This document shows, piece after piece, positions 36,420-48,359 of a stretch of DNA of 64,000 bases. Where the stretch lies: the NCBI GenBank assembly GCA_022385755.1, contig MU278372.1, positions 1 through 64,000 on the forward strand. The letters are read 5' to 3'. The notes beneath the pieces are model-generated. The model did not search any database and was not told the origin of the DNA. It was given only the letters and a program-made list of their open reading frames with translations. The DNA is from Trametopsis cervina. Its lineage: Eukaryota > Basidiomycota > Agaricomycetes > Polyporales > Irpicaceae. Positions within the stretch are counted from its first letter, which is position 1. The number at the start of each line of letters is the position of its first letter. Both the position numbers and the translations under genes were made by a program.

Positions 36420-39400
36420 ATGAACCCGCCGCTGCAACCACCGCAAGAAGCTACCGACATATACTCCATTTCCGACCAAGTTCTCGCTGATAGACTGCAA
36501 TTCATTGAAGAGGTGCATTACTATGTGGCCGTGTTGGATGTCTATACTGACTGTACCTTTGCTCCTGCAAGATTGGCTTTGGAAACTGGGGAAGTGTCTG
36601 GGCCTGTCGTCCAAAGCCCGACCCGTCTTCGCCATCATCAAGTTCCCCGCATGCACCCATAAACACCAAGATCGCTGTGAAGCTGGTTCACAGGTCGAAG
36701 ACGCCGACCACTGCTGCTCGCGTCCGCTCATTGTAAGCCCAACCCGGCTATGAGAGAATAGGAACTAGGCTTATACATGTTGACAGATGGAATGAAATGA
36801 AGGTCGTCAAATCCCTCAAACATGAGCCTCATCCTTCCATCATCCCATTCTACTCATTTATCATCACCCCATCATATGCTTTGATCACAATGTAGGCCTG
36901 TCTTGCTCTCTTATCTTCTCCTTCATTTATCGTCTTGCAGGGCTTTCCATCCACGTCTAGTTCCCGTCGAAGTGGCTGAACATCATGCTAAACCCTGGTT
37001 CCATTCATTGCTCTCTGGTATCGAATTTCTGCACAAACGTGGAGTCGTACACAACGATATTAAGTGCGTATAGAGTGATTCCATCATCCCTTGTTACTCA
37101 CGAGTTTCCGTTGTATGTTAGACCCGCAAACATCCTGCTGTCTACTGAAAGCGTACCAGTTCTCGTGGATTTTGGCTTTGCTGAACGTTACGAACTCGGC
37201 TCGACCGATGCCTTCCATAGCAACCTTTCTTACGGTACCCCAGAGTACCTGTCTCCTGAGCGTGCTCGAGGCCTTCCTCATGATACGCGTAAATCCGATG
37301 TCTGGTCGCTTGGTATCACGTTCTTCGAGATACTTATCGGCCGCACGCCCTTCGAGCAATCCGAAGGCGAGCAGTTCTCTACCAAGGAGGATCTTGAGAA
37401 GTACTGGTCGCGGACGGTATGCCATTCATTCTGCTCAGTGCTGTGCAGAATACTGAAAGCTATGAATTAGCTGCGCGGCAAGTGGATTGGTAGTTGGAAA
37501 ATGTCACCCAGCATGGAGCGCATGCTTCGCAGGATGATATCGCCCAACGCTGACCTTCGCTATAACGCATCTGAAGCCATGGCGGATCGGTATTGGTCTC
37601 AAACGCAAGGCGACTCTCCGCTTGCGTCCCACAGTACGTCGTGCAATTTGGCAAGTGAAAGTAAAGTACTTACAACAGGATGGCAGGAAAATCTGCCAGC
37701 GTATCACACTCTCGAGGTACTTCTCTCGCTGATATCCCCAATGGCTTGCCTGTCTGGACGGGCCGTAGCACGAAGGAAGAAAGCAAGGCCAAGCAGGAAC
37801 GAACGAAAATCCCTGTTGCGGTCGATAAGGAGAATATCGCCAGTCCTCCCGGGCTTGCAAGGGAGAAGTCCCGTTCTGCTTCCGCGCTGGTTTCTGCTTT
37901 GCCTCGCCACAAGCGATCCCAATCTCACTCGGTCACTCAACCTGCTGAACGTTAGTGCTCTGTGCTTCTTGTGTGCATGCATGATACTCACAGTTGGTCT
38001 CATAGCTCGCGGTGTTGCTCAGACTAGGAAAGAGGGACGAGCGCCGTCATTGATTGCCACTCTTTCTCCCATCAAGCACTCACCTCTCTCCACCAACACT
38101 GCCCAAGCTCTTCACAACTCAGTTTCGCGCGAGCTTAGGGACCGCGAGAATGTCCTACAAGCAAGCACCGCCGTCAATGGTGTCTCGCGCGCCGCGCGCA
38201 AGCCTCTCGGGCCTAGAAAGCCCTCCCCTCCCAGTTCCCCTGCTAAGAAGCGACCTGCGAAGGAGAACAGAACACAAGATGAGAATTCGCCCCTTGTAGA
38301 GAAGAAAGAGAAGAACAGGAGGAGTCGCATTTTCGGCGATTCTTCTAAGGCCAACCGAAGTGGTGAAAATGACTCTCCGAGGGAATACAAGGCGGAGTCG
38401 GTTTCCCACCGTATGCGCCAATGGGAACGCGAGAGGCAGAGGATACGTGAGATAGAGGAGATTGAGGAGCGCATGCGCGAGGCGGAAGAAGAGAGACAGC
38501 GCCAGAGGGAGCAGGAACGAGAGGAGGAAGAGATGAGGCGGGACATGGAGAGGCAGTACGCGCTAGAGATGGAGCTAGAGAGGCAGAAGGCCCAGGAGGC
38601 GGAGTTCGAGAAGATGCGCCAGCGGGAGGTTCTGCGACAGGCAGAACGGGAGAGGCAGAAAGAGCTTGAGCTGGTGCGAGAGGAGCTGGAGAGGCAGCGA
38701 GTGGAGGATGTACAGATGTACCATGGGTACCCTCGTATCACCATTCGCAGGGACTCCCCGTCCACTCCTCCCACCTCACATGTTCCTACGCCCCTCAGTC
38801 CTTTGATCGAAGGTGAGAATGGTGTCGCCTTATATCGTCAACGCAAGCTGACGTTTTGTTTTGCAGAGCCTTCCATGTTTTACGACATTGAGGAGCGTTC
38901 TGGCAATGACACCGGTCTGAGCCTCCTGAAACAAAGCCTCAGGATGTCTATTGGTGAGTCAACTCTTGTCTATTGAGATATGCTTTGCTCATCGGTGTAC
39001 GAAATGGCAGACATGACGAAACGTATCTACAAGTCCTCCACTCAGGCGCTTGGGTACTCGAAGTCATCGCGCGAGCAGACGCCCGAAGAAGATCTCTCTC
39101 GTCAGAGCGTAAGTGACAGGGCTTCATGGGAGGATGAGAACATCATTCGCGAAGGTAGGCTCCAGCACTTACTGACCATTCTTGACTCATCGCTGACATT
39201 GCACATCACCCAGCGAAATCATCCCTGCCCGTTGTTCGCCATGCAGTGCGCAACGAGCAGGTCGCCGCTGCCAACCAGCTTGATCGCATGACAATCTGGA
39301 TCAAGAACGTGGAACGTGAGCCTTCCATGCATACGTCATTTCCTGCTCGATGCTAATTGAAAAACCTTCGGTCAGAGGTGGTCGAGGATGCCCGCCAAAA

Positions 39401-40584
39401 CTTTGCGATGTCCACCAACGCACCCCTCCCCCCTCTTCCGGTTGCTCCCATCTCGCGTCGCACATCTGAACAACGTCCCGAGAACCGCTCGAACAACTCG
39501 AACCACTCGGCTCGTGTGCCACGACGGATCCTTGCTGCAAACCATATTTTCTCGCAAGATTATGAACCCGGTCAAGGCGAGACTACCGCGACGTCGTTGA
39601 ACGTCTCGGTCAACGAACAACCGAACGAGTCTGTTGAGTTCCGCCGCAGTTGGATGAACAACGACGCGTCGATTCCAAGCATCCCATCGGAGGACCCCAG
39701 CAGGATGATTACGCATGTGAAGCTATCGGACGGTCCTGGCACTCCATCGCGTCAACGTCGTAGGGCGACGATCCTTAGCCGTTCACCTGAGGCGCCAGCA
39801 AAGACTAAACCCGCGTTACAGTTGGATCTTTCGCCCTCGAAGGGACGTGAGAAGTCGCGGTCGCAGAACGACCTGCAACTCGGTAGACCGATCACACCTG
39901 TAACTCGTCTGGAGTTCGAGATAGAACAACGTAAGTGCTTCAATGCCTACGACTCGCATTTTTTAAACTTACGTGACAATGTCTGTAGTGTCCAAGCCCC
40001 AGCCGGTTCCCCGTCTTTCGACTCTGGTCGACCCGAGCATCTTTATCTCAGACAGCAGCGGACTTAGGAGCCCTGGATGTACCAGTTTTGGAGAGAAGCT
40101 GAAGGTGGACGAACTGACGGCTTCCCCTCAACATGTTGAGCCGTACCCTCCCAGGCCGCCATCGAAGACTTCGACCACCATCGACACGCCCGCCAAGCGA
40201 CACCTGGAAGGTGTCTACGATCGGTATGTTCCCACCATACATCTCCACAATTCTCCTCTGATGTCCATTTCCAGATTTTTAATGTCGACCACCGGCGTAA
40301 AGCGCGTCGGACGCGGATATCAATCCGAGACATCAGGCCCGATATCGCACATCCCTCAACCAAAGGCCTCCGTCCGCCGCAACCCCAATTTCTTCCTCTC
40401 TACTCGCAAACCGATGCCCCCGCCTGTCTCCAGCGACGATCTTCGCAGAACCTCTTCCTTTGACGAATTTGGAGTGGGGCCTGGGCCGCTGGGCGGTGCC
40501 GCTCCCTCCAAAGACGAAGAAGGCGGCCACTCGGTCGGTATCGTCCGTCGTGCGCTGAAGGCCATGTCTGTCAAGCGGCTCTGA
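36420..40584 (+). CDS. Protein kinase with long coiled-coil and disordered C-terminal region
   Basis: Serine/threonine-type kinase of unassigned family, about 1,150 residues from a dozen or so exons. N-terminal kinase domain: glycine loop IGFGNWGSVWAC, lysine IAVKLVH, then NEMKVVKSLKHEPHPSIIPF, the catalytic loop GVVHNDIKPANILL, VDFGFAERYE (DFG), SYGTPEYLSPERARG (APE-like) and DVWSLGITFFEIL. The usual HRD arginine is Asn here, while the catalytic Asp, DFG Asp and ATP-site Lys are kept, so activity is likely. After the domain comes a Ser/Lys-rich stretch (RTKIPVAVDKENIASPPG) and a charged single-helix or coiled coil of repeated RERQRI/EEEMRRD units (about 38405-38715). A low-complexity tail follows, ending VRRALKAMSVKRL. 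The open frame across 37501-37680 is kinase domain, but the real frame changes after the 45-nt intron at about 37632. Confidence 0.8.
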
Positions 40585-41214
40585 AGAGTCCGCTGCTCGC
40601 TGGGTACGCATCTCACGACTGTTCGCGGACTTCGCTCTGCTCTGGTCTCGTGTTGTCCCGTCACGTCTCATTTTTCTCATTCACGTCCCTTCATCTGTCG
40701 TTCTGCTGCATCATATTTTTTGTTTGAACCCCACACTGCTATCTTATTGCTGTCCGCTCTGATCCTATTACACCTCTTTCCGTCCCTGTTTTAAAGCTCG
40801 TGCCTTTGTGCTGCTGCTGCTGCTTTGTCTGATGTCCTCTTTACGTTGTCCTCACGGCTTTTCATGTGTTTCCTTCTTTGCTGGTCCTGTCTCCCCTCCG
40901 TCCCTCTCCTCGTTAAGCTCTCAGATATATGCTACTTACAGTAACGCACTTTGCAATGTCGATTGATGTGTCCGTGACCTCATCCTACTTTTTTAAACTC
41001 ATCTTGGTTTTTCTTATGAATTATGCATGTTCTGGTAATTTTTGTGCGGGAGGCTCTCGACTGCCGGAGAACTAGAATGGACGAAGTCCGTCTAGTAAGG
41101 CTTAACTCAAGTGTGTGGCATATAGGAAATTGTGATAGCGGATAATCAGCATTGATTGTGTGAAGTGTCTGATGGTAATGTCCAGGCATTCTATATGTAA
41201 GCATGTCCGTGGCA
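40585..41214. other. Intergenic stretch (convergent 3' ends)
   Basis: These 630 bp hold the 3' ends of two convergent genes. The sequence is pyrimidine-rich with a short (CTG)n run near 40811-40824. No coding signal was recognised. Confidence 0.4.
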
Positions 41215-42181
41215 TTACTCCGCCTTCGCCTCCTTCGGGTCGTTCCCGCCCTACATAAGATGGGTGAGCATCAAATTCATGCAATTCAGGGCAATGGAAT
41301 ATCTGACCTTCGCTTGCTTGCGGGCGTCGCCGACGTCAGAGGGGCCTGAGTCCTCCTTGCTTTGCAGAGTGCCGGAGGCATCTTTTTCTTTCCCGGGCTT
41401 CTCTTTCTGCTCGTGTTTACCGGGCGCCTCGGTCTTCTCAGAGATCGCCTTGTCGCCGCTGGCTTCAGAAGAGGGTGCGGGGGTAGCTTCCTTCTGTTCG
41501 CCAGCTTCCGCAGCGTATGCGTCCTTGGGCGAGTCGTCGTCCTGAAACATGTGGTATGAGGGAGTATTAGGGAATGGGTAAATGCAATTACGCACAACTG
41601 CTTTGTTGATAGAGTCGGTGACGTCTTTGGAGGACACTTCGGTGCCTTCGTCGTCCTTCAATGCGGAAGGCTCAGAAGATTCGGGTTCCGCCTGCCATAT
41701 CATACATTCAATGTTTAAATAGGTTCAGGTGAGTGAGCACACGACTCACGGTCTCTTGCGGGGGAGGGGTAGTGGGCACGGGAGCATCCTCAGGATGAGA
41801 CTCCTTTGTCTTCGGTAGAGAGTGTTGCTGAGCAGCGTGGGCTTGAGACTGCGACGAAGGGGATACAAGGTAAAGAGCCTGTGGAGCACGGCAATAACGG
41901 AGATTGGTGCGGTCGCATGAGTTGTGATCGGTTCAACTGGCTTCGTTTACGTTCACGTACCGCAGGACCAAAGACGAGTGCTGAGCCAATCTATAGAAAG
42001 GACACAGGTTGGCATCAAGGCAGGCAATGGAATTAAATGGCCTTACAATCCAAGCCTTGTCGCTGCCCTGGGAGGCACTTGAGCTGCTGCTCATTGCTCG
42101 GCGGGGAGCGGTGCGCCCACCCACGCGTGCAGCCGGGCGAGCAAGACGCGAGAACACCGTACGTGATAGTCTGGAGGCCAT
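41215..42181 (-). CDS. Small mitochondrial-type single-pass membrane protein
   Basis: Function unknown. The N-terminus MASRLSRTVFSRLARPAARV is a basic, Arg/Ser/Ala-rich presequence typical of mitochondrial import. After SSSSASQGSDKAW comes one membrane segment, IIGSALVFGPAALYLVSPS, interrupted by two introns. The rest is hydrophilic and charged (PEDAPVPTTPPPQE, KDDEGTEVSSKDVTDSINKA, DDDSPKDAYAAEAGEQKEA), ending GGNDPKEAKAE. About 225 residues from six exons; each join keeps frame. The SGS-W-I-x-GSALVFGPA-type segment recurs in fungal mitochondrial proteins of unknown role. Inner-membrane location is inferred. Confidence 0.75.
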
Positions 42182-42349
42182 GTTAAATAATGCAAGGATG
42201 TAGTAAGGGGATGTGAGGTATGCGGGGAGTAGCACAGTTCCAACTCGAACTGTTCGTACCGCCAGCGGAATGAACCGGTAAATGACGTATTTTCGCGTAT
42301 ACTGCATAACGGACACCGATATATATGACTAAAACATATCAAGGTACAA

Positions 42350-42455
42350 GCCCGCCTAGCTCAATCGGATAGAGCGTCAGACTTTTACGGCCTAGCGGGC
42401 AATCCATGCTTACATGGTTATCTGAATGTTGCGGGTTCGAGTCCCGCGGTGGGCT
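42350..42455 (+). tRNA. tRNA-Lys (anticodon UUU) with 32-nt intron
   Basis: The cloverleaf is complete. Acceptor stem GCCCGCC (42350-42356) pairs with GGTGGGC (42448-42454), with T as discriminator. D arm GCTC/GAGC. Anticodon stem TCAGA/TCTGA, loop C-T-TTT-A. T arm GCGGG-TTCGAGT-CCCGC. The intron runs from 42388 to 42419, directly after position 37, the canonical nuclear site. The anticodon TTT (42384-42386) decodes lysine AAA/AAG. Confidence 0.92.
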
Positions 42456-42926
42456 ACTGGTTACCTCTTTTGAGCTCTTACTCTCCAAAATGCGCAATCC
42501 GTGGGTTTTTGTTTCTCTTTTACTGAACCTTCCAGAGGAAGAAAGCATGCAATGTAATACAAGAGGTACAAATTCATTGCGAAGTTGAGCGAATCTGCGA
42601 TCAAGTCTTCATCCGCCCGCCACAATCCTAGTTCTGTTCACTGCCCCAGCTGCGGCTTATCATTACGTGAGGCCTTAATGCTCTCATGACTTATCTCAAG
42701 CTTCTATACTGTAAGAACTGTAAGAATGGCTATAATTAAGTGACTGCGGACACCTACAAGAGACGCTGCATTGTTGCGATTGAGGCGCCGTACACTACCA
42801 CTACGGGTGTTTCGTTTGCACCAAACACCCTGCCACGGTTATTCTCTTCCGCAGGCGGGTCTTCGTCCTGTACCATCTCGGTCCCAGTCCCTCCTTTTTC
42901 CAAGACACCCTCCTCTCCTTTCTACC
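42456..42926. other. Intergenic stretch downstream of tRNA-Lys
   Basis: A frame open from 42771 runs into the next gene but looks like 5' UTR. A short T-rich stretch (GGTTTTTGTTTCTCTTTTAC) at about 42503-42523 could act as the Pol III terminator. No other feature was recognised. Confidence 0.4.
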
Positions 42927-44807
42927 ATGACCACTCCCATTCCACCAACTCCCTATAGCTCATCTCCCCGGCCCTCAATAGACTCGTTGTCCTCGGGCCG
43001 ACAATCTCCCATCCAAGAGGTCGATCCTTCGGCTGCGTTAATTCTCGCTCCTGAACCTGGCGATCACGATGAATTGGACGAGGACGCTGCAGCCTTCGAG
43101 TTTCTATCAAGTAGCGACGACGATTCTCAAGACGAAGGGCTCGACGGTCCTCTCGGGAGGACAACAGGAGGTCCCTGGTCCTCTGTACCACCATTGTCCT
43201 CATTAGCGGTCTTCCTCTATCTCCTCTCACCTCTTTTGAAGCTAGGCGCTTTGCTATCGTCCTCCGTTGGCGATGTACAGCCCCTAAAGATCACACTACC
43301 GGCCCTGTTCTTCTTTGCGAGCGTATGTGCGCTCACGCGGCAAATCTGGTACATACTTGCACGGTATGTGCGGAAGCCGGACATGGAGGAGATCCTCCTC
43401 CAGGCGATTGCAAGAGGAGCTGGTAGAGGCAGGGAAGGCGAGCGGAAGAGGCGATGGATAAAATTCGTGGTCCAGTCTGGCACGGGACTCGTCCGTCTCC
43501 TGCTCATTTCGCTCTATCTAAGAGGTACGTGATCCGTTTCCCTGCGTTGCTGTAATCAGTTGCCGGATGCTGATACTACGATACAGCGTCCACCGATGCT
43601 GTGATACCCCTCCTCCCTCCGCGCGTCGCCGGATTCTTGCCATCCCGACCGCTATTCTCTGTACTGTTTGCACTTATAGCGCTCCCGTTGAGCTTGGCAC
43701 CGTCTACCTCACTCGGTGCAACCACTGTACTTTCCGCCACTTGGCTCTCCGTAGCAGCATATATCGCTTGGGTCGCCGGCACGGCGTATGCCCATGCCAA
43801 ACACTTCCCCATTCCTTCTCCAGCCGACAATGGTGCTGACGGATCACTTGGTGCCCTCTGGCAGGGTCTCAGTAAGCTCTTCATCCCCGACCGGGAAAAG
43901 ACTGATTCGCTAACGGCATCTCACAGGTGTTGTAGCATTCACATTCGCCACCTCGTCGACGTTGCCCCTGTATTCTGCACTGCGAAGCTCCAGTGGCGGC
44001 TTCGGCTCATCGAAGCCCAGGCGGTCTCGATCTTTCAAGCTGCTCTCTCTAGGCTCAATAGCGCTCGCCGTCGCGCTCATCCTCCCGCCGACGCTATTCC
44101 GGCTCGCGGGCACCTCTCCCGTAAGTACACTCCGTACCTTCTTAGTTAGATAGGAAACCGCAACTGGGTTCGCTCTAACGTTGCAGTTCCGCACTGCGTC
44201 TGTACAGGACGCAGAACCCGAGCCTCGTGCTCCCCCGCCGTTAGCATTCAACTGCATCATGGCGTTCTTGAGCGCGGCTGTACTGGTATTTGGTATTCCG
44301 TCTGTCCTCGTAACAGCCCCTGCGCTACCGGTGCCGCTCGCCATCCGAAGACATGTCAACCACCTGGTTGTCTCGCGGGTCATACTATTGGCCGTATCAC
44401 TAGGAATTTCGCTCACATCGTCCGGGTTCGTCCGCGTTACGAGCGACATCCTGCTATTCTTAGCTTTCTTGGGCACATTCACTGTACCAGGTAAAGACCT
44501 TCTCTCCAAACCCGCATTAATCAGTGACCTTTCTCACCGCATCTCTCCCACAGCGCTCCTCCACATCGTCATCCACAACCTGCGTCGGCCCTTATCAATC
44601 GTCATGCCGCCGACCACACCGCGGCCCGGCACGCTCTCCAGGAGCGACTCGCACAACGACGAGCTGCTCCAGCGCAAAGAGCGCACTCTGCAACGAAGAC
44701 GATGGACGAAGCGGCTGCTGTGGGATATCGGCGTGTGGGTGCTGTTGTTGCCGGTGGGAGGCGGAGGTGTCGCGTGGGCTGTGGGAAGGCTGGCGGGGAA
44801 GTGGTGA
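42927..44807 (+). CDS. Multipass membrane protein, possible amino-acid transporter-like
   Basis: The start MTTPIPPTPYSSSPRPSID opens a Ser/Pro/Asp-rich cytosolic tail of about 85 residues. It is followed by many hydrophobic spans (AVFLYLLSPLLKLGALL, LFFFASVCALTRQIWYIL, SVLFALIALPLSLAP, YIAWVAGTAYAHA, GVVAFTFATSSTLPLYSALR, IALAVALILPPTLFRLAG, IMAFLSAAVLVFGIPSVLV, VILLAVSLGISLTSSGF, LLFLAFLGTFTVPALLHIV). The C-terminal end (LLWDIGVWVLLLPVGGGG) is also hydrophobic. The arrangement, with a serine-rich tail and a GVVAFTF-type span then FLGTFTVPALLHI, recalls the AVT/SLC38 amino-acid transporter superfamily; this is tentative. Four introns keep frame (near 43527, 43872, 44120 and 44492). Confidence 0.72.
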
Positions 44808-45310
44808 TGTATTCAGCTTGTTTTCGTGTTGAAATGGAAGACACTCCTGGTGAGAATCGAACTGGCGGTCGGCTCGGCCGGAGTGTGTATGACCCATCTT
44901 TGTGATAGCAAGGGGAAGGATATGGACCTTGGTGACCTGATATCGTTCGTTTGTATTCTTAGACCTACTTCGTTCTATATAGACGATGCTTCAACATTCC
45001 TTATTCTGCGAACAAAACAAGCCGATTGTATTGCAGATAGATATTGCACAATGGATGAGTAGTTATGGTAGAGATGTTTGACAGCGGAACGAGCCGCGCT
45101 CAGTGTGAAAACCAGAAATGGTCACCGAGCGGGTCAAAGAGCTTCGTGTTTGCTCTCCGAGATTGCTTATAGCATGAAGACGTTGAGGGTAGCTGATCGC
45201 TGCGTCATTCACACTTGTGCTGCGGCTAAGCCGGCTAAGCTCTCGGGTGGATCCCACAAAATACGCTGGGATACGCGGACTGCTGGACGAGGAATATAGT
45301 TATTCGAACA
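44808..45310. other. Intergenic stretch (convergent 3' ends)
   Basis: No feature was recognised. The open frames here (45063-45257, 45078-45299) are short and lack domain-like composition. Confidence 0.4.
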
Positions 45311-48203
45311 CTAGGCACGCATTCGCGCCTGTAAAGACGGTGATACAAGCTCGGCAGGTAATGTTGTGACAGCCTGAGTGTGGTATTGGTTCAGCATCTG
45401 AGCCACAGGGGAAGAAAGCCGCTGTACTCACCCTCCGCATACATTCCTCCCCTCCCACATCCCACCCGCTCTCAGCAATCGGCAACATGCAGTTTGTGCA
45501 CAGGTTGGTCATCACTATCCCGATACCGAACCGTTCACCGGTGTACTTCCGCCAGCGTGTCATATTGATTAGCAGTTTCGTACACCGGTTGAGGAAACGT
45601 CGGCGTGCGGGAATTGCTTCGGGATCGAAGCGAGGGTTGTTCAGGGCCAGGTAAGGAGCTACCGTCGACTCTGTTGAAGACGCGGCACGTTGGAAGACGA
45701 CAAACACGGATTTCAGGAGCATCTTGAATCACACAAAGTATAAGTACGATGTGATTTGGGAAAGAATTAACGCATACCTGGAATTTGAGATCTTCCCGTT
45801 GGACAGAAACCTCGATTTGCTCGGCAATGTTAATAACAGAGCGAGTTGCCTGCGCAGAGTAAGCATCAAAGGCTCCCCCCTCTATGATCTTGCATAGTCG
45901 AGGGATGATAGCAGTAGAGATCATGGCAGATACCAAATCGCCATCAGGTCCAAGCTCAGGTTCGTCCTCTTCGTCTGCTCCAATGGCTCGAGGGCGCGAA
46001 TAGTCGTATAAAGACCTGTACCACGCGAAGGTATCCAGACTATGTCTTTCCTGAGGCCGCAATCTCAGCAAAATCCGTCGGGCACAGAGAGATCCAGGCT
46101 TACCCAGAGTGGATCCCAGCCAACAATCTCCAACCGCGTCCAGAACTCCCAAGCACCTACCATGCCGAGTCCTCCCCAGGCACCGGTATATATGTCGCCA
46201 AAACGGTCTCTCCACTCGCCGAACCACTTGCTGAGACCCACAGTAGGATCTTTGAAGTCCTTAGCGCGGACATCGGCCAGGATGTCCTTTCGCTTCTCGT
46301 CCAGCTTTTCGATCGCGAGGTCGAAGTCCGCCTCGTCTGACTTCCAGAGCGACGAGTCTGTCGAGAAACCTTCCTCCTCATCTTCTTGCTTGCCCCGTTT
46401 GACGCGATGAAGCAAGCGGCGGTCACTGCGAGAGATCATTCGCTCGTGTCGGCTAATGAGTGGGTGGGGTACTTCACGGCCCAGCTCGTCTGTCTCCTCC
46501 GCCTTGACGACCGGAGCGGTAGGTAGGATACCCAGGAACAGCGATAGGTCATCTTCATCATCGGCCTTACGCCGCTTGGCGATGATATCTGACCGTTCTT
46601 GCAATAAAGAGATATGCTCTTCTTCCAGTTTCTCTAATTGAGGGTACTAGAAGATAATCAGTGTCACGCAGAGTCAGTGCACTACATATCAATCATACCT
46701 TTTCATCCAAGAAAGTAGCTACACTCTCTATCCATTCTCTGAAGGCGGAGAACCAGCTTCGTTTGTCCTCCGCTTTGGCAATCATGTCACGCATTTGCTT
46801 CTCGCGAATCTCAATCTGCGCTCGTTCATCCGCAAGGGAAGTCATTGTTGCAGTATTCTGGGCGTGCGAGGTTGTCAATGCGGTCATTGCTGCTGTCAGT
46901 CGCGCTATAGCGGGCGTCAAACTTGGAATGGGCGTCATGGAAGGTACTATAAGATGGTCAGAGGAACGTCCAGGCTGGGTCGAATGTAAGTCTTACTCGG
47001 CGTGGGCTTATATGTGGGCTGGGGAACATTCGCAACAGCTTCTTCGGTCTTAAGACCTCCCCTACGAAGCTGCTCTTGCTCCCATTCCAAGGTTTCCTCG
47101 TCCTGCTCTTCGCTACGCGGACACTACAGTTAGCATGGGTGGATGGGGGAAGTCCAGATATACACCCACGCGTCGACGATCATCTCACTCATCTCATCTC
47201 TGCGTTTTCTAGCTTCTAGTTTCTTAGACTTCTTCCCGAGTGCTATGCGTTCTTGAGCACTTGTGAATTCGGCATATTCTAGTGGCGCTCGTTAGAAGCA
47301 CAAGTGGTATAACGTACGAGGGACAAACCATCATCTCCTTCTCCTAGCTCGTCGTCTTCGCGCACCAGACGACTTTCTGGATGAGGTCCCTTAGAGTAAT
47401 CTTCACGCTTGGTGAGAGACAGCGAGATGAAATCGTCGCTTGGCGGCTCTGCCTTTCGTAGTCGTTCCCTTTTCTCTTTTGCCGCTGTTATAGCAGAGCT
47501 TGAGGGAATGGTCATGTCCACATCAACGTCACCTTCGATGGGAACCCAATGAACATGGTTGGTGATGCCTTTCTCTTCGCAGCACGCACCTGTCAAATCT
47601 ACCACTTCTTCCACTCGCGCAGCACGACCCGAAGGGGGATCAATGCTCATCGATATTTCTCCATCAACTGCTCCTGATTCGTCCGCAACAATTCGGGGAC
47701 GTGATGTCGGCGTAGCGGCTTTCAATTCGGACAGGTATGCAGCATTGTACGTTGGTCTGTCATTGGCAGCGGGAGAGGATGTGGGATCGTAGGAGGATGT
47801 CACAATATTGCTGATGCAAAGTTAGTGCCAAAGAATATGGTTGTGCATCTAAGCATACCTGGAAGTATTTTGTTTGCCTAGAGTTAACTTGCGACTCAAG
47901 TTGGACTTCTTGAGTTGAAAGACTTCCTCATTCCCTCCCTACCCATCATTAGCACATGACCTGGCGAGAAATATGACCTCTCACATCTTCATCCGCGCCA
48001 AAGCTCAATTTCGACTTTGGTTTGATACGTGTCTTGAGCTTATTCTTGAGCTTTGCAGCCACAACACTCGGAGAGTCTTCACGAGTACCTGCAGTATCAG
48101 ACGCAGCTTCGACTGTAGCTTCTGCGTCTAACTCGGTGGGACGCGAACGCTGTGTAGGCCTTGCTCCCTTCCGTTTGAACGTGACCGGTGTACTGTCCGC
48201 CAT
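45311..48203 (-). CDS. GCFC/PAXBP1-type protein (spliceosome disassembly, NTR complex-like)
   Basis: Family members (PAXBP1/GCFC2 in animals) act in intron-lariat spliceosome disassembly or splicing; nuclear. The start is MADSTPVTFKRKGARPTQRS. Following blocks are PTYNAAYLSELKAATPT, SEEQDEETLEWEQEQLRRGG (a conserved family block), a coiled coil (LADERAQIEIREKQMRDMI), a block ending RRLLHRVKRGKQEDEEEG, DVRAKDFKDPTVGLSKWFGE, WEFWTRLEIVGWDPL, and SIDTFAWYRSLYDY. The GCF C-terminal domain is recognisable from VGLSKWFGEW through IIPRLCKIIEGGAFDAYS. The end is LPAELVSPSLQARMRA. Roughly 750-800 residues from about a dozen exons. It shares a 156-bp divergent promoter with the Rad60-like gene. Confidence 0.85.
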
Positions 48204-48359
48204 ATTGTTGGTGCAGGGATATAGAAGCAATAGCTCGGTGGACTTGAATCTGAGGTGTGGTCACTGGCGTAGTGTGCAAACGCCCACATGCCATCACGTG
48301 CGAAGGACGTGACGCGAACGCGGTATTTTCCCACGCATCGTGCTTAATTACGAACGGCG
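48204..48359. promoter_or_regulatory. Compact divergent promoter, GCFC-type / Rad60-like
   Basis: Only 156 bp separate the two start codons, so this segment should hold both core promoters. It contains palindrome-like CACGTG-related sequence (CATCACGTGCGAAGGACGTG, about 48292-48311), which could bind a bHLH-type factor such as Cbf1/Pho4. That site assignment is inference. Confidence 0.5.

Noticed and set aside
37681..37960. Reading the kinase straight through in the 37501 frame
   Set aside because: A 45-nt intron shifts the frame; the other frame gives the Ser/Lys-rich stretch that joins cleanly to the coiled coil.
42771..42926. Upstream in-frame start for the membrane protein
   Set aside because: The added Arg/Leu/Pro stretch looks like translated 5' UTR.
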